From: Pontibacter beigongshangensis
GTDB lineage: Bacteria > Bacteroidota > Bacteroidia > Cytophagales > Hymenobacteraceae
NCBI RefSeq assembly: GCF_014332515.1
Contig: NZ_VFSD01000009.1
Coordinates: forward strand, 1 to 64,000
Length of the DNA stretch: 64,000 nucleotides
Direction: 5' to 3'
A program made the translations under genes and the position numbers. The number at the start of each line of letters is the position of its first letter. The stretch's first letter is position 1. Below, piece after piece: positions 43,988 through 52,966 of this stretch. The notes beneath the pieces were generated by a model. It saw nothing but the letters and a program-made list of their open reading frames with translations. It made no database searches and was not told the DNA's origin.

Positions 43988-45271
43988 CTAAGGTATCCTG
44001 TTGTTGTGCGGGTCCAGCACCGGGTATTCCAGTTCCTGCATCAGTTTTTGCTCCAGTTCCGGGGTAATGATGTGCTCAATGGTTTCGGCGTCTTCGTGCA
44101 CGTGGTCGGAGGCGAGCTCCAGGAACTGGGTCAGGTAGAGCTCCCATAACCTGTGCAGGCGCACCACCCGCATGCCGCGTGTCTGCCCTTGCCTGGTGAG
44201 CATCCACGATTGCCTGTCTTTCTGCACATAGCCCTCTCGTCTAAGTTTATTTAAACCCCTGCTGATCGCTCTTTTAGGGATCTGACGCCTTTCCATAATA
44301 TCGGTTATATTGCGGGAGGTGAAATAATCCTGGTTTGGCTCGCCCAACTGGTACATCACTTTCAGGAGGTTCTCTTCCAGCACCCGCGACTTGTTGCGGC
44401 GCTGCTTCCACATGCGCGAAACCCAGCCTTTGCCGGGGGCAAAGGCGAAGGACGTAATGGCGATCATAGAAATGATGAGCACGATCCAGGGCCCGGTGGG
44501 CATTGCCGGAGCGGTATAAGACACGAAAGCTCCTGCCATGCCGGAGAAAGCACCCATCAGGGCCGCCAGCACCAGCATCAGTCGCAGGTTCTCTGTCCAG
44601 AAACGGGCGGCCGCAGCCGGTGTGATCAGCATGGCCGCCATCAGCACCACGCCGACCGCCTGTATGCCCACCACTACCGCAAACACGGTAAGAGTGGTCA
44701 GCAGCAGCTCCAGTGCCCGCACCGGGTACCCGATGGTGTGGGCATAGGCTTCGTCGAAGCAGAGCAGCATCAGCTCTTTGTAGAATACGATGGTGCACAC
44801 GAGCAGGAGCAAAGCCACAACGCTGAACACGATCAGGTCTTCGCCGATCAGGGCGGCGGCGTTTCCGAACAGGAACTTGTCGAGGCCGCTTTGAGCCGCG
44901 TTGCCGGAGTGCTGTATGGATGTAAGCAGCAAAATGCCGATTCCGAAAAAGACGGAGAGCACCAGCCCGATGGCCGTGTCTTCTTTGATGCGGGAGCGGG
45001 AGGTGATCACATCGATCACGACCAGCGACAGCCAGCCGGTGATGAAAGCGCCCAGCAGCAGGATGAGCGGGTTTTTGGTGCCAGACAGCATAAAGGCCAG
45101 GCAAACTCCCGGCAGCACGGCATGCGCCACCGCATCGCCCACCAGCGCCCGCTTGCGGAGCAGGCTAAAACAACCCACCACCGCCGAGCTACTGGCCAGC
45201 AGCACCGACCCAATCGTCACATACCGGACGTTGGCATCCGTAAACGAGAAGAACTCTGTAAAGTCACTCAT
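43988..45271 (-). CDS. ABC-3 metal permease fused to a DtxR/MntR-like regulatory domain
   Basis: A 427-residue protein. Residues 1-275 are an ABC-3 permease with LVGDAVAHAVLPGVCLAF and GVVLMAAMLITPAAAARF. After a basic linker, residues 295-427 form a cytosolic winged helix (FTSRNITDIMERRQIPKRAI, LNKLRREGYV) and the DtxR-type dimerisation helix region (LHRLWELYLTQFLELASDHVHEDAETIEHI, cut here to LHRLWELYLTQFLELASDHV). The second half could sense metal and gate transport or bind DNA at the membrane. This domain pairing is known in Bacteroidota Mn/Fe/Zn permeases. Confidence 0.9.
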   Translation of the reverse strand: MSDFTEFFSFTDANVRYVTIGSVLLASSSAVVGCFSLLRKRALVGDAVAHAVLPGVCLAFMLSGTKNPLILLLGAFITGWLSLVVIDVITSRSRIKEDTAIGLVLSVFFGIGILLLTSIQHSGNAAQSGLDKFLFGNAAALIGEDLIVFSVVALLLLVCTIVFYKELMLLCFDEAYAHTIGYPVRALELLLTTLTVFAVVVGIQAVGVVLMAAMLITPAAAARFWTENLRLMLVLAALMGAFSGMAGAFVSYTAPAMPTGPWIVLIISMIAITSFAFAPGKGWVSRMWKQRRNKSRVLEENLLKVMYQLGEPNQDYFTSRNITDIMERRQIPKRAISRGLNKLRREGYVQKDRQSWMLTRQGQTRGMRVVRLHRLWELYLTQFLELASDHVHEDAETIEHIITPELEQKLMQELEYPVLDPHNNRIP

Positions 45272-45536
45272 TGGTGTTGGTCGTTAATTGTTGGTTGATG
45301 ATTGTTAAAGGGTGCTTTTTGTGCTATTAAAAAATCAAATAAGCATCACGAGCGAGGACGCTTGCGCCATATTTACCTAAATTTATCCTTGTCTACCAGA
45401 ATTATTCTAATGAAAAAGCCCCTCCAGAGTAACTGCGAATCCTGGTACTGCTCCTTCTCTGTCTTAAGTTGCTATTTACATCCATCCCCAAAAGCCCAAT
45501 TTCTAATTTTGAATTTCTAATTTTGAATTTAAAAAA
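45272..45536. other. Intra-operon gap with repeat copy 16
   Basis: 265 bp between the ATPase gene and the permease-DtxR gene, with GTTAATTGTTGG-type words near 45280-45310, the reverse repeat copy 16 and an AT-rich end. No gene is seen. Confidence 0.45.
45400..45429 (-). repeat. Intergenic CTCCGGAGG repeat, copy 16 (reverse, headless)
   Basis: Tail AATTATTCTAATGAAAAAG and core CCCCTCCAGAG. It is the second copy inside the metal operon, opposite in orientation to copy 15. Confidence 0.8.
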
Positions 45537-46325
45537 CTACGCCTCCCGGGAAGGGAACTCCTGCTTGCGCAGCAGGTCGCCTACTTTGGAGAGTACGGTT
45601 AGTTTGCCACCGTAGGTCTTCTCGAGCAGCTCCTGTGTCAGCACCTGATCGGTGGGGCCGGAGGCTACCAGGCGCATGTTCAGCAGAATGACCCAGTTAA
45701 AATAAGCCGCCGCCGATTGCAAATCGTGGTGAACGACCACCACCGTTTTGCCTTCGTCGCGCATGGTGCGCAGCAGTTCTATAATGGCTGTTTCGGTGGC
45801 GATGTCGACACCCGCAAAAGGCTCATCCATAAAATAGATGTCGGCATTCTGGGCCAGGGCCCTTGCCAGGAACACCCGTTGCTGCTGCCCGCCGGAGAGT
45901 TGCGATATCTGCCGTTCGGCATAAGCCTGCATGCCCACTTTCTGCAGCGCCTCCATGGCGGCATCTTTGTCGGCCCTTCGGGGCCTGTTAAAAAAGCCAA
46001 GTTTGCCGTAGCGTCCCATCAGCACTACATCAAAAACGGAGGCCGGAAAATCCCAGTCTACCGACTCGCGCTGCGGCACATAGCTGATACGCTTGCGCAC
46101 CTCTTTTATCGGCTGGTCAAAGATCCGGATGTAGCCGCTGCTGACGGGCAGCAGGTCCATGATGGCTTTGATGAGGGTAGATTTTCCGGCGCCATTAGGT
46201 CCGATCACACCTACCAGCGCACCGGCTGGCAAGGTCAGGTCCACTCCCCACAAAACAGGCTTTCGGTCGTAACTCACTGTCAGATCGTGCACCTCCACCA
46301 CCGGATTCTCTACTTGAAGTATCAT
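45537..46325 (-). CDS. Metal ABC transporter ATP-binding protein
   Basis: A 262-residue ABC ATPase of the MntB/ZnuC/TroB type: Walker A GPNGAGKST, the Q-loop VPQRESVDWDFP, which is characteristic of Mn/Zn importers, the signature LSGGQQQR, Walker B IYFMDEPF and the switch His in VVHHD. It follows the binding-protein gene by 12 bp and would energise both downstream permeases. Confidence 0.96.
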   Translation of the reverse strand: MILQVENPVVEVHDLTVSYDRKPVLWGVDLTLPAGALVGVIGPNGAGKSTLIKAIMDLLPVSSGYIRIFDQPIKEVRKRISYVPQRESVDWDFPASVFDVVLMGRYGKLGFFNRPRRADKDAAMEALQKVGMQAYAERQISQLSGGQQQRVFLARALAQNADIYFMDEPFAGVDIATETAIIELLRTMRDEGKTVVVVHHDLQSAAAYFNWVILLNMRLVASGPTDQVLTQELLEKTYGGKLTVLSKVGDLLRKQEFPSREA

Positions 46326-46337
46326 GCTTTAATTATT

Positions 46338-47261
46338 TCATTTTAAGGCTGCTACAATATGGTTGACGTTATGGCGCACCATGCCTTCGTAAGTGCCCTC
46401 CGGCGTACCATCATCCCCGAGTGCATCAGAGAAGAGCGTGCCACCAATTCGTATTTCGTGCCCCTTCTGCCGGACACCCACCATAACGGCCTCAATGGCT
46501 TTAGGCGAGACGGAGGACTCAACAAACACCGCCTTAATTTTATTATCGGCGATGAAGTTGACAAGCGAGGAAACGTCCTGCAAGCCAAACTCCGACATGG
46601 TAGAGATACCCTGCAGGCCCCGCACCTGTATACCGTAGGCATCTCCGAAGTAGCCAAAGGCATCGTGCGCCGTGATGAGGATGCGCTGCTGCTCCGGAAT
46701 GGAACCGATCGCGTTGCTGGCAAACTGATCCAGTACCGCCAGCCGCTTCAGGTAGGCCGCCGCGTTTTGCTGGTACTGCGCCGCATGGGCCGGGTCTTTC
46801 TCCTGCAGCTGCTGGCTTATGTAGGCTACCACTTTCTGCCACAGCGCCACATCGAACCAGACGTGCGGGTCGTAGCTCCCCGGGAAGTCGGAGGATGCCC
46901 GCATGTCGGCAGGGGTGAGGCCATCAGTGGCGGCCACCACACTTTTAAAGCGGCTCAGCCGCTCCAGCACCTCACCCATTTTGCCTTCCAGGTGCAGCCC
47001 GTTGTACACTATCACGTGCGCCTCCGTTAGCAGCTCCAGGTCGCCCTGGGTCGCCTTGTAGAGGTGCGGGTCTACGCCAGAGCCCATAATGGCCTGCACA
47101 TCGGCCACATCGCCGGCTATGTTCTGCACAGCGTCTTTCAGGATGCCAGTGGTGGTTACCACCCTGAGCCGCTCCCCGGGCGCAATCTTCCCCCTGGTAT
47201 CGACCTGTTTGCACGAAAGGCAGAACATCAGAAGCAGTAAGAGGAGAGGAGTTTTCATCAT
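46338..47261 (-). CDS. Metal-binding lipoprotein of the ABC importer (TroA/MntA/ZnuA family)
   Basis: A 307-residue cluster A-I solute-binding protein with a lipoprotein signal (LLLLLLMFCLSC). Metal ligands typical of the family can be read in GVDPHLY, YNGLHLEGKM, VFVESSVSPK and LFSDALGDDG, which gives two His, one Glu and one Asp: the set found in Mn(II)- and Zn(II)-binding members. No long His-rich loop is present, which leans to manganese. Two ATGs (47261, 47258) are possible starts. Confidence 0.93.
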   Translation of the reverse strand: MMKTPLLLLLLMFCLSCKQVDTRGKIAPGERLRVVTTTGILKDAVQNIAGDVADVQAIMGSGVDPHLYKATQGDLELLTEAHVIVYNGLHLEGKMGEVLERLSRFKSVVAATDGLTPADMRASSDFPGSYDPHVWFDVALWQKVVAYISQQLQEKDPAHAAQYQQNAAAYLKRLAVLDQFASNAIGSIPEQQRILITAHDAFGYFGDAYGIQVRGLQGISTMSEFGLQDVSSLVNFIADNKIKAVFVESSVSPKAIEAVMVGVRQKGHEIRIGGTLFSDALGDDGTPEGTYEGMVRHNVNHIVAALK

Positions 47262-47270
47262 AAGATCAGC

Positions 47271-47927
47271 TCAGGCAGATAAAAATATGTTTTTGGTTAC
47301 CTCGCCGGATACCACTGTATTGCGCAGGTTATCGATGCTGATTTCCAGGGAATTGTCGTACGGTACCCGATCCAGTACTTTAATTTTTACACCCAGCCGG
47401 ATTCCCATCTTATCGAGGTACTGCAGGAACAGGGGCTGTGAAGCGTTTACGCCCACTACAATACCCGCCTCGTTCATTTCCATCTCTGCCAGCAGCTTCT
47501 GAGCTTTCGGGTTTATTTCTCCTGATTCAGTCGGGATAGGGTCGCCATGCGGGTCGAACTTGGGGTGGCCCAGGAACTCATCGAGCCGCTTTACCAGCAG
47601 GTCGGAGGTAATGTGCTCCAGTTCCTCCGCCACCTCGTGCACTTCGTCCCAGTTAAACTTGAGCTTCTCTACCAGGAATACTTCCCAGAGCCGGTGTTTC
47701 CGAATAATTTTCAGGGCTATCCGGTTGCCTTCTTCTGTAAGCGTCACGCCTTTGTACTTGACGTAATTGACTACACCCTTGGCACTCAGCTTCCGAAGCA
47801 TATCCGTTACAGAGGCCGCCCTGGTATCCAGTACATCCGCAATGGCATTCGTGTTTACGTCTGTTAACCCGCTGTCTGACAGCTTATAAATGGCTTTAAT
47901 GTAATTCTCTTCTGTAAAGCTATGCAT
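47271..47927 (-). CDS. DtxR/MntR-family metalloregulator
   Basis: A 218-residue iron/manganese-dependent repressor, first gene of the metal operon. It has the N-terminal helix-turn-helix (NTNAIADVLDTRAASVTDML), the dimerisation domain with metal ligands in the RKHRLWEVFLVEKL and EVHEVAEELEHI segments, GHPKFDPHGDPIP, and a C-terminal SH3-like (FeoA) domain. It ends 10 bp before the binding-protein gene. It should repress the operon when metal is plentiful. Confidence 0.95.
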   Translation of the reverse strand: MHSFTEENYIKAIYKLSDSGLTDVNTNAIADVLDTRAASVTDMLRKLSAKGVVNYVKYKGVTLTEEGNRIALKIIRKHRLWEVFLVEKLKFNWDEVHEVAEELEHITSDLLVKRLDEFLGHPKFDPHGDPIPTESGEINPKAQKLLAEMEMNEAGIVVGVNASQPLFLQYLDKMGIRLGVKIKVLDRVPYDNSLEISIDNLRNTVVSGEVTKNIFLSA

Positions 47928-47934
47928 TTCTAAT

Positions 47935-48118
47935 GTACTAATTATCTAATGTGCTGATGTGCTAATGGATTAATGTAATGGTTTGGAAATAAAATAATGT
48001 TAAGCTATGACCCTGGCATAAAAGGCGAAATTCAAAGGACGATACTGCTTTAACTAGCTGCTCAATCCGAAAATTAAAAAATTAGCACATCAGCACATTA
48101 ATCCATTAGCACATTAAC
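47935..48118. repeat. Paired complementary CACATTA tracts between dtxR and fabH
   Basis: The left tract (47935-47985) contains GTGCTGATGTGCTAATGG and the right tract (48078-48118) contains the complement (TTAGCACATCAGCACATTAA). The shared word GTGCTGATGTGCTAAT is identical in both when one is inverted; the unit repeats with an 8-bp period. The loop between them is about 90 bp. No gene is in this gap. Confidence 0.7.
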
Positions 48119-48121
48119 GAG

Positions 48122-49126
48122 CTACCACCTGATCAGCGCTGAAGCCCAGGTGAAGCCGCTACCGAAGGCGGCCAGGCAGACAAGGTTGCCTTCCTGGATG
48201 CTGCCCTGCTCTACGGCCTCGCTCAGCGCGATTGGGATTGAGGCAGCGGTGGTGTTGCCGTATTTATGGATGTTGCTGAATACTTTCTCTACCGGCAACC
48301 CCATCTTTTGTTGTATAAAGGACGTAATGCGCAGGTTGGCCTGATGTGGTATAAGCATGTCTATATCAGAGGGTTGGTAATTATTGGCTTTAAGTGCTTC
48401 TTCAATTACTTCGGGGAAGCGGGTAACGGCATGCTTGAACACCACATTGCCGTTCATCACCGGGTATATGGTTCCTTCATCAATCATTTCGTGCGTCAGG
48501 CGCTCCTGCTTGTTGCTGCCGGGGTCCAGTGTGGCCAACTCCTCTGCAAACTCACCATCGGCATGTAAATGCGTGGACAGGATGCCTTTGTCGTTGCTCT
48601 CGGATGGTGTCAGGACAGCAGCACCGGCACCGTCGCCAAAAATAACCGATACGTTGCGGCCCCTTGTCGTGAAGTCCAGCCCGCTGGAGTGGATCTCGGA
48701 GCCCACCACCAGCACATTGTTGTACATGCCCGTCTTAATGAACTGGTCAGCCACCGAAAGGGCATAGATAAAGCCAGAGCACTGGTTCCGCAAGTCTAGG
48801 GCCGGTATCTCCTTTATGCCTAACTCGCGCTGCAGCAGCACGCCGGAACCCGGAAACACATAGTCCGGGCTGAGGGTGGCGAACACGATCATGTCCAGTT
48901 CTTTGGCTTCCAGTCCTGCCATCGCAAGGGCCTTGCGGGCGGCTTTGGCGGCCATGTTAGCCGTGGTGTCTATTCCTTCCTGGAAGTAATGCCGCTCCAC
49001 GATGCCCGTTCTTTCCCGTATCCACTCGTCGGAGGTGTCCATCAGTTTCTCCAGATCCTTGTTGGTGACCACCCTCTCCGGTACATAATGGCCTACTCCT
49101 GAAATCTTAGAATTGCGCATAGTCAT
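48122..49126 (-). CDS. fabH: Beta-ketoacyl-ACP synthase III
   Basis: A 334-residue thiolase-fold enzyme that starts fatty acid synthesis by condensing an acyl-CoA with malonyl-ACP. The triad is Cys116 (RNQCSGF), His261 (IPHQANLR) and Asn291 (KYGNTTAAS). An ATG at 49120 (MRNSKISGVG) is an equally good start. It is not next to plsX or other fab genes. A palindrome overlaps its likely promoter (49141-49180). Confidence 0.95.
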   Translation of the reverse strand: MTMRNSKISGVGHYVPERVVTNKDLEKLMDTSDEWIRERTGIVERHYFQEGIDTTANMAAKAARKALAMAGLEAKELDMIVFATLSPDYVFPGSGVLLQRELGIKEIPALDLRNQCSGFIYALSVADQFIKTGMYNNVLVVGSEIHSSGLDFTTRGRNVSVIFGDGAGAAVLTPSESNDKGILSTHLHADGEFAEELATLDPGSNKQERLTHEMIDEGTIYPVMNGNVVFKHAVTRFPEVIEEALKANNYQPSDIDMLIPHQANLRITSFIQQKMGLPVEKVFSNIHKYGNTTAASIPIALSEAVEQGSIQEGNLVCLAAFGSGFTWASALIRW

Positions 49127-49140
49127 AGTTTTTAATGGTT

Positions 49141-49180
49141 CAAATATACACTTATTTTTTTTAATTTAGACTAATCTAAA
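49141..49180 (-). promoter_or_regulatory. fabH promoter with a palindromic site over the -33 region
   Basis: On the minus strand TATATTTG (49141-49148) is an exact -7 element 15 bp before the first ATG. Sixteen bases further upstream lies TTTAGACTAATCTAAA (49165-49180), a palindrome with 6-bp arms covering the place of the -33 box. Its form recalls DtxR-family operators. Confidence 0.6.
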
Positions 49181-49191
49181 AAATATTTTCG

Positions 49192-50325
49192 TTAGTTGGT
49201 TTTAAGCAAAGCTATGGCTGCCAGTAGTCTCTGTTCTTCAACGTCCCAAAAGGTAGCAGGGGGTATTCCTTTACGGTAAAATTGCTGTCCCTGTAAACTA
49301 TTTTTTATAGCCGTGGCGTCTGCCTTCCTGAAATCTACCGAGATGCCCGCCTCTGCTGCTTGTACCAGTGGCTGCCAGAGCGGGTTTTGCTGGATGACCA
49401 TGGGCAGGGCATGGGCCATATACTCATATATTTTGGTAGGTATGCAGGTGAAGGTGCTGGCATGGGGCAGGTATGGCAGCAGGCCTGCATCGCTGCACTG
49501 GATCTGCCTGATGATCTGCTGGTGCGGCACCAGGGTTTCTCCTCCGATCAGGGTAATGTAGGGTTTGTCTTTTAGCTGCTCCCTCAGCCGCGTCAGCGTT
49601 TGCCCCTGTGCACAATAGCCAATAATGGTCAGCGTGGTGCCGGGCTGCAGTTGGTGCAACTGAGCAGCCAGCTCCACGGCCTCAAAAATACCATACATGT
49701 CGGCAATGGTGCCGGAATACAGCAAACGCAGAGGTTTGTCGGCAGATAGCTTTACGGGTGTGGCAGGTAATTGGTAAGTTGGAGCGGGTTTGTATTTGTT
49801 TTCGAGGAGGGTGGCGCGCTGCTTCAGAAAGGGCAGCTCCTGCAGATATGTTTTCTCAGCTACCAGAAAGTGGGCTATGCGCGGTGCCAGCAGCCTTTCT
49901 GTGCCACGCACTAGTGTGGCCATCAGCAGCTTCAGGAGCGGGGGGTAGTTCTGTTGCGATCTTAAGTTCAGGGCATAGTTTTCCTGTACGTCGTATATTA
50001 GTTGGCAGGGATAGAGTAGGCAGTAGAACCAGCTAACGAGCAGTAACTCATGGGTGCTGGCTATCAGGAAGTGAGGTTTTACTTGAAGTAGCAATTTGTA
50101 GAAACGAACTTGCGCCGCTGCTCGCCCTGGCGACAATCGCCGGAACCGGAAGATGGGGTGGAAGCAGATGTTGTCAGGCGCATCAGCCGGTGGCGGGGCT
50201 GCAAAACCGGCCAGGTGCACCGTGGTATGAGCAAGCTTGCCAAGCGACAATGCTAGCTTTTCATACATCCGGGTGTCATTTACTGGCTTCAATAGCGAAG
50301 CAATTAATATTCTCTTTTCAGACAT
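49192..50325 (-). CDS. Glycosyltransferase, GT4-like
   Basis: A 377-residue GT-B fold protein. The N-terminal domain has ASLLKPVNDTRMYEKLALSL, and the C-terminal domain has LLYSGTIADMYGIFEAVEL, TLTIIGYCAQG and the donor-binding region CIPTKIYEYMAHALPMV with the usual conserved Glu. It probably adds a sugar to a surface glycan, but it lies outside any polysaccharide cluster. It ends 66 bp from the fabH start and is divergent from dapD. Confidence 0.88.
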   Translation of the reverse strand: MSEKRILIASLLKPVNDTRMYEKLALSLGKLAHTTVHLAGFAAPPPADAPDNICFHPIFRFRRLSPGRAAAQVRFYKLLLQVKPHFLIASTHELLLVSWFYCLLYPCQLIYDVQENYALNLRSQQNYPPLLKLLMATLVRGTERLLAPRIAHFLVAEKTYLQELPFLKQRATLLENKYKPAPTYQLPATPVKLSADKPLRLLYSGTIADMYGIFEAVELAAQLHQLQPGTTLTIIGYCAQGQTLTRLREQLKDKPYITLIGGETLVPHQQIIRQIQCSDAGLLPYLPHASTFTCIPTKIYEYMAHALPMVIQQNPLWQPLVQAAEAGISVDFRKADATAIKNSLQGQQFYRKGIPPATFWDVEEQRLLAAIALLKTN

Positions 50326-50370
50326 CGGCTAAATTTAATACATTTACGCAGCAAGCATAACAACATTAAA

Positions 50371-51183
50371 ATGGAATTTAGAGACATTATTGAAAAGGCC
50401 TGGGACGACCGGTCTTTATTAAAGGAGAACGAGGCTAAGGAGGCCATCCGCGCCGTAATCGAGGAACTTGATAAAGGGCGCATCCGGGTGGCTCAGCCAA
50501 ATGGCGATGAGTGGCAGGTAAATGAGTGGGTAAAGAAAGCGGTGCTGCTTTACTTCCCAATTCAAAACATGAACACCATTGAGGTAGGTCCGTTTGAGTT
50601 TTATGACAAGATTGGCCTGAAGCAGGACTATGCTGGCCTGGGAGTACGTGTGGTGCCTCACGCAGTAGCACGATACGGCTCGTTCCTGGCCAGAGGTGTG
50701 GTCATGATGCCATCTTACGTTAATATCGGAGCCTATGTAGACGAAGGCACGATGGTAGACACTTGGGCTACCGTAGGCAGCTGTGCCCAGGTGGGTAAGA
50801 ATGTGCACCTGAGCGGTGGTGTTGGCTTAGGGGGTGTACTGGAGCCGCTACAGGCTGCCCCGGTTATCATCGAAGACGGTGCCTTTGTAGGCTCCAGAAG
50901 CATTCTGGTAGAAGGATGCCGGGTGGGCAAGGAGGCTGTGATCGGAGCAGGTGTGACTATTACCGGCAGTTCCCGCATTATAGATGTGACCAGCAGCGAG
51001 CAGAAAGAGTACAGAGGCTACGTTCCTCCGCGCTCTGTGGTTATTCCTGGTTCCTACACCAAGAAATTCCCTGCAGGCGATTTCCAGGTGCCTTGCGCCC
51101 TGATCATCGGGCAGCGTAAAGAAAGCACTGATCTGAAGACATCGCTTAACGATGTGCTCCGTGACCATGCGGTAGCTGTTTAG
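50371..51183 (+). CDS. dapD: Tetrahydrodipicolinate N-succinyltransferase
   Basis: A 270-residue trimeric enzyme that transfers succinyl from succinyl-CoA to tetrahydrodipicolinate in lysine and diaminopimelate synthesis. It has the left-handed beta-helix hexapeptide repeats (MPSYVNIGAYVDEGTMVDTW, SCAQVGKNVHLSGGVGLGG) and the C-terminal RGYVPPRSVVIPG segment. A near-consensus -7 element (TACATTTA, 50339-50346) precedes it. A terminator-like stem follows at 51377-51422. Confidence 0.97.
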   Translation: MEFRDIIEKAWDDRSLLKENEAKEAIRAVIEELDKGRIRVAQPNGDEWQVNEWVKKAVLLYFPIQNMNTIEVGPFEFYDKIGLKQDYAGLGVRVVPHAVARYGSFLARGVVMMPSYVNIGAYVDEGTMVDTWATVGSCAQVGKNVHLSGGVGLGGVLEPLQAAPVIIEDGAFVGSRSILVEGCRVGKEAVIGAGVTITGSSRIIDVTSSEQKEYRGYVPPRSVVIPGSYTKKFPAGDFQVPCALIIGQRKESTDLKTSLNDVLRDHAVAV

Positions 51184-51271
51184 TTAAGATATTAGACCTC
51201 CCGATTTGTAAAGGAAAGATTGTACTGAGTAAGGCAACTGCTTAGGTCATAGGTTTTTAGGTTAGGAAAGG

Positions 51272-51321
51272 AATTATTCCAATCAAAATGCCCCTCCGGA
51301 GGCAAAGGCTGCTACTGCTGC
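51272..51321 (-). repeat. Intergenic CTCCGGAGG repeat, copy 17 (reverse)
   Basis: Tail AATTATTCCAATCAAAATG, core CCCCTCCGGAGG, head GGCTGCTACTGCTGCC. Confidence 0.85.
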
Positions 51322-51376
51322 CTGGTACGTCGGACCCAATTCTGCCAGGAGCCGGAGTTTCTATTCCCTATCAAGT

Positions 51377-51422
51377 AAAATAAGAAAGCCTTTGCCTTAT
51401 CTGGCAGGGGCTTCCTTATTTT
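51377..51422. terminator. Interrupted stem in the dapD-hbd gap
   Basis: AAAATAAG pairs with CTTATTTT, and inside it AAGCC pairs with GGCTT and GCC with GGC. The T-rich right flank suits termination of dapD transcripts; the A-rich left flank suits the other strand. Confidence 0.6.
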
Positions 51423-51622
51423 ATGTTTTCAAGACAACTCCTTTTGCCTGCGGAAGTGTAAGTAATGAAAGAATGGAATTAGTGCTCGCTCATAAGATCG
51501 TTACAAGATAGCCAAAACGGGAGGATCCAAATGGATGAAGCTTTATGCTATTCCATGTTACACCTTACACATATTGCTCTTTAACAATTAAACCTCCCAG
51601 CAATCAACAACAAACCATCACC

Positions 51623-52510
51623 CTATCGGAACCTTTCGGCTACGACCAGGTCTTTGGTGCCGTGACTGTAGGAGTAGAAGCCCTGGCCCGACTTGGTTCC
51701 CTTGTGGCCGGCCTGCACCATGTTTACCAGCAGGGGGCAGGGCGCGTATTTGGGGTTTCCGAAGCCCTCGTGCAGCACCTGCAGAATCGAGAGACAAACA
51801 TCCAGGCCAATAAAATCGGCCAGTTGCAGGGGGCCCATCGGGTGTGCCATGCCTAGTTTCATAATAGTGTCTATCTCTTCCACGCCTGCCACACCCTCAT
51901 AAAGCGCAAAAATGGCCTCGTTGATCATGGGCATCAGGATGCGGTTGGCAACAAAGCCGGGGTAGTCGTGGCAGGGGGTTGGCACTTTGCCTAACTGCCG
52001 CGAGAGCTCTTCGATCTTTGCCGTCACGGCATCGGAGGTGGCATAGCCTCTGATCACCTCCACCAGTTTCATGACCGGTACCGGATTCATAAAGTGCATG
52101 CCTACTACTTTATCAGGGCGGTTGGTAACGGATGCGATTTTGGTGATGGAGATGGAGGAGGTGTTGCTGGCCAGAATGGCTTCCGGTTTTGTGAACTCAG
52201 AAAGCTGGCTGAAAATCTTTAATTTAAGCTCCTCCTGTTCTGTGGCAGCCTCTACTACCAGGTCTGCTTCTCTTACGCCCTCCTCCAGGCTGGTGAGCGT
52301 GGTGATGCGCTGTAGCGTCTGCTCTTTCAGGGCATCCGTCAGGGTGCCTTTGGCCACCATTCTATCGAGGTTCCGGGCGATGGTGCCAAGTGCTTTTTGT
52401 AAGGCCTCTTCGTTAATATCGACTAGTGTGACAGAAAAACCGTGTTGGGCAAACACATGTGCTATACCATTGCCCATGGTGCCGGAACCAATTACTGCTA
52501 CTTTTTTCAT
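51623..52510 (-). CDS. 3-hydroxybutyryl-CoA dehydrogenase
   Basis: A 295-residue NAD-dependent 3-hydroxyacyl-CoA dehydrogenase. The Rossmann motif VAVIGSGTMGNGIAHVFAQ is at the N-terminus, the catalytic His lies in GMHFMNPVPVMKLVEVI, and PGFVANRILMPMINEA plus GPLQLADFIGLDV fill the C-terminal helical domain. The size is that of the stand-alone hbd type. It acts in short-chain acyl-CoA metabolism; no partner gene is adjacent. Confidence 0.95.
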   Translation of the reverse strand: MKKVAVIGSGTMGNGIAHVFAQHGFSVTLVDINEEALQKALGTIARNLDRMVAKGTLTDALKEQTLQRITTLTSLEEGVREADLVVEAATEQEELKLKIFSQLSEFTKPEAILASNTSSISITKIASVTNRPDKVVGMHFMNPVPVMKLVEVIRGYATSDAVTAKIEELSRQLGKVPTPCHDYPGFVANRILMPMINEAIFALYEGVAGVEEIDTIMKLGMAHPMGPLQLADFIGLDVCLSILQVLHEGFGNPKYAPCPLLVNMVQAGHKGTKSGQGFYSYSHGTKDLVVAERFR

Positions 52511-52966
52511 ATAGGTAATTTAAAGGTTTTAATACGACATACTCCTATACACAAAACTATCATATTTTGGAAGGAAAAAGCAGGGTGCCAGATTATTGTG
52601 GGTATAGTGCAAAATCAGAGATAATTATCCTAAGTTCGCTGAGGAGCCAGGGTTTTTAGCTTAAATTATTTTCCCCTGACAGGATTTTTTCTGCCAACAT
52701 GCAAAAATTACTTTCAATAAGTTGTGATTCAGCTTTCTAAAGCAATTGATAGGTCAAGGGGACGGCTGTTTAAAGGCAAAAAAGATCATTTATTAGAAAA
52801 AAGACAGCTCTATATAAATCTTTTGAAATATATATCCGTAGAAACCATAAAACAAAAAAGTACAACTAGCGCGACTAATAGCTGATCGGGTTGCTCTCGG
52901 GCTCCGGCAGCCAAAAGAGGTGGTAGTAGTACATAAACCAAACTGAATTATAAAAAAATTAACACT
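52511..52966. other. AT-rich gap before the tandem small membrane genes
   Basis: No gene is seen. The AT-rich segment at 52790-52860 with TTTTGAAATATATATCC words is the likely promoter region of the small membrane genes. Confidence 0.4.

Larger units (their letters stand above)
51184..51622. other. Convergent gap with repeat copy 17 and a terminator-like stem
   Basis: No gene is seen. Besides the repeat copy and the stem, 51560-51622 is low complexity with AACAATTAAACC and CAACAACAAACC words. Confidence 0.5.
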
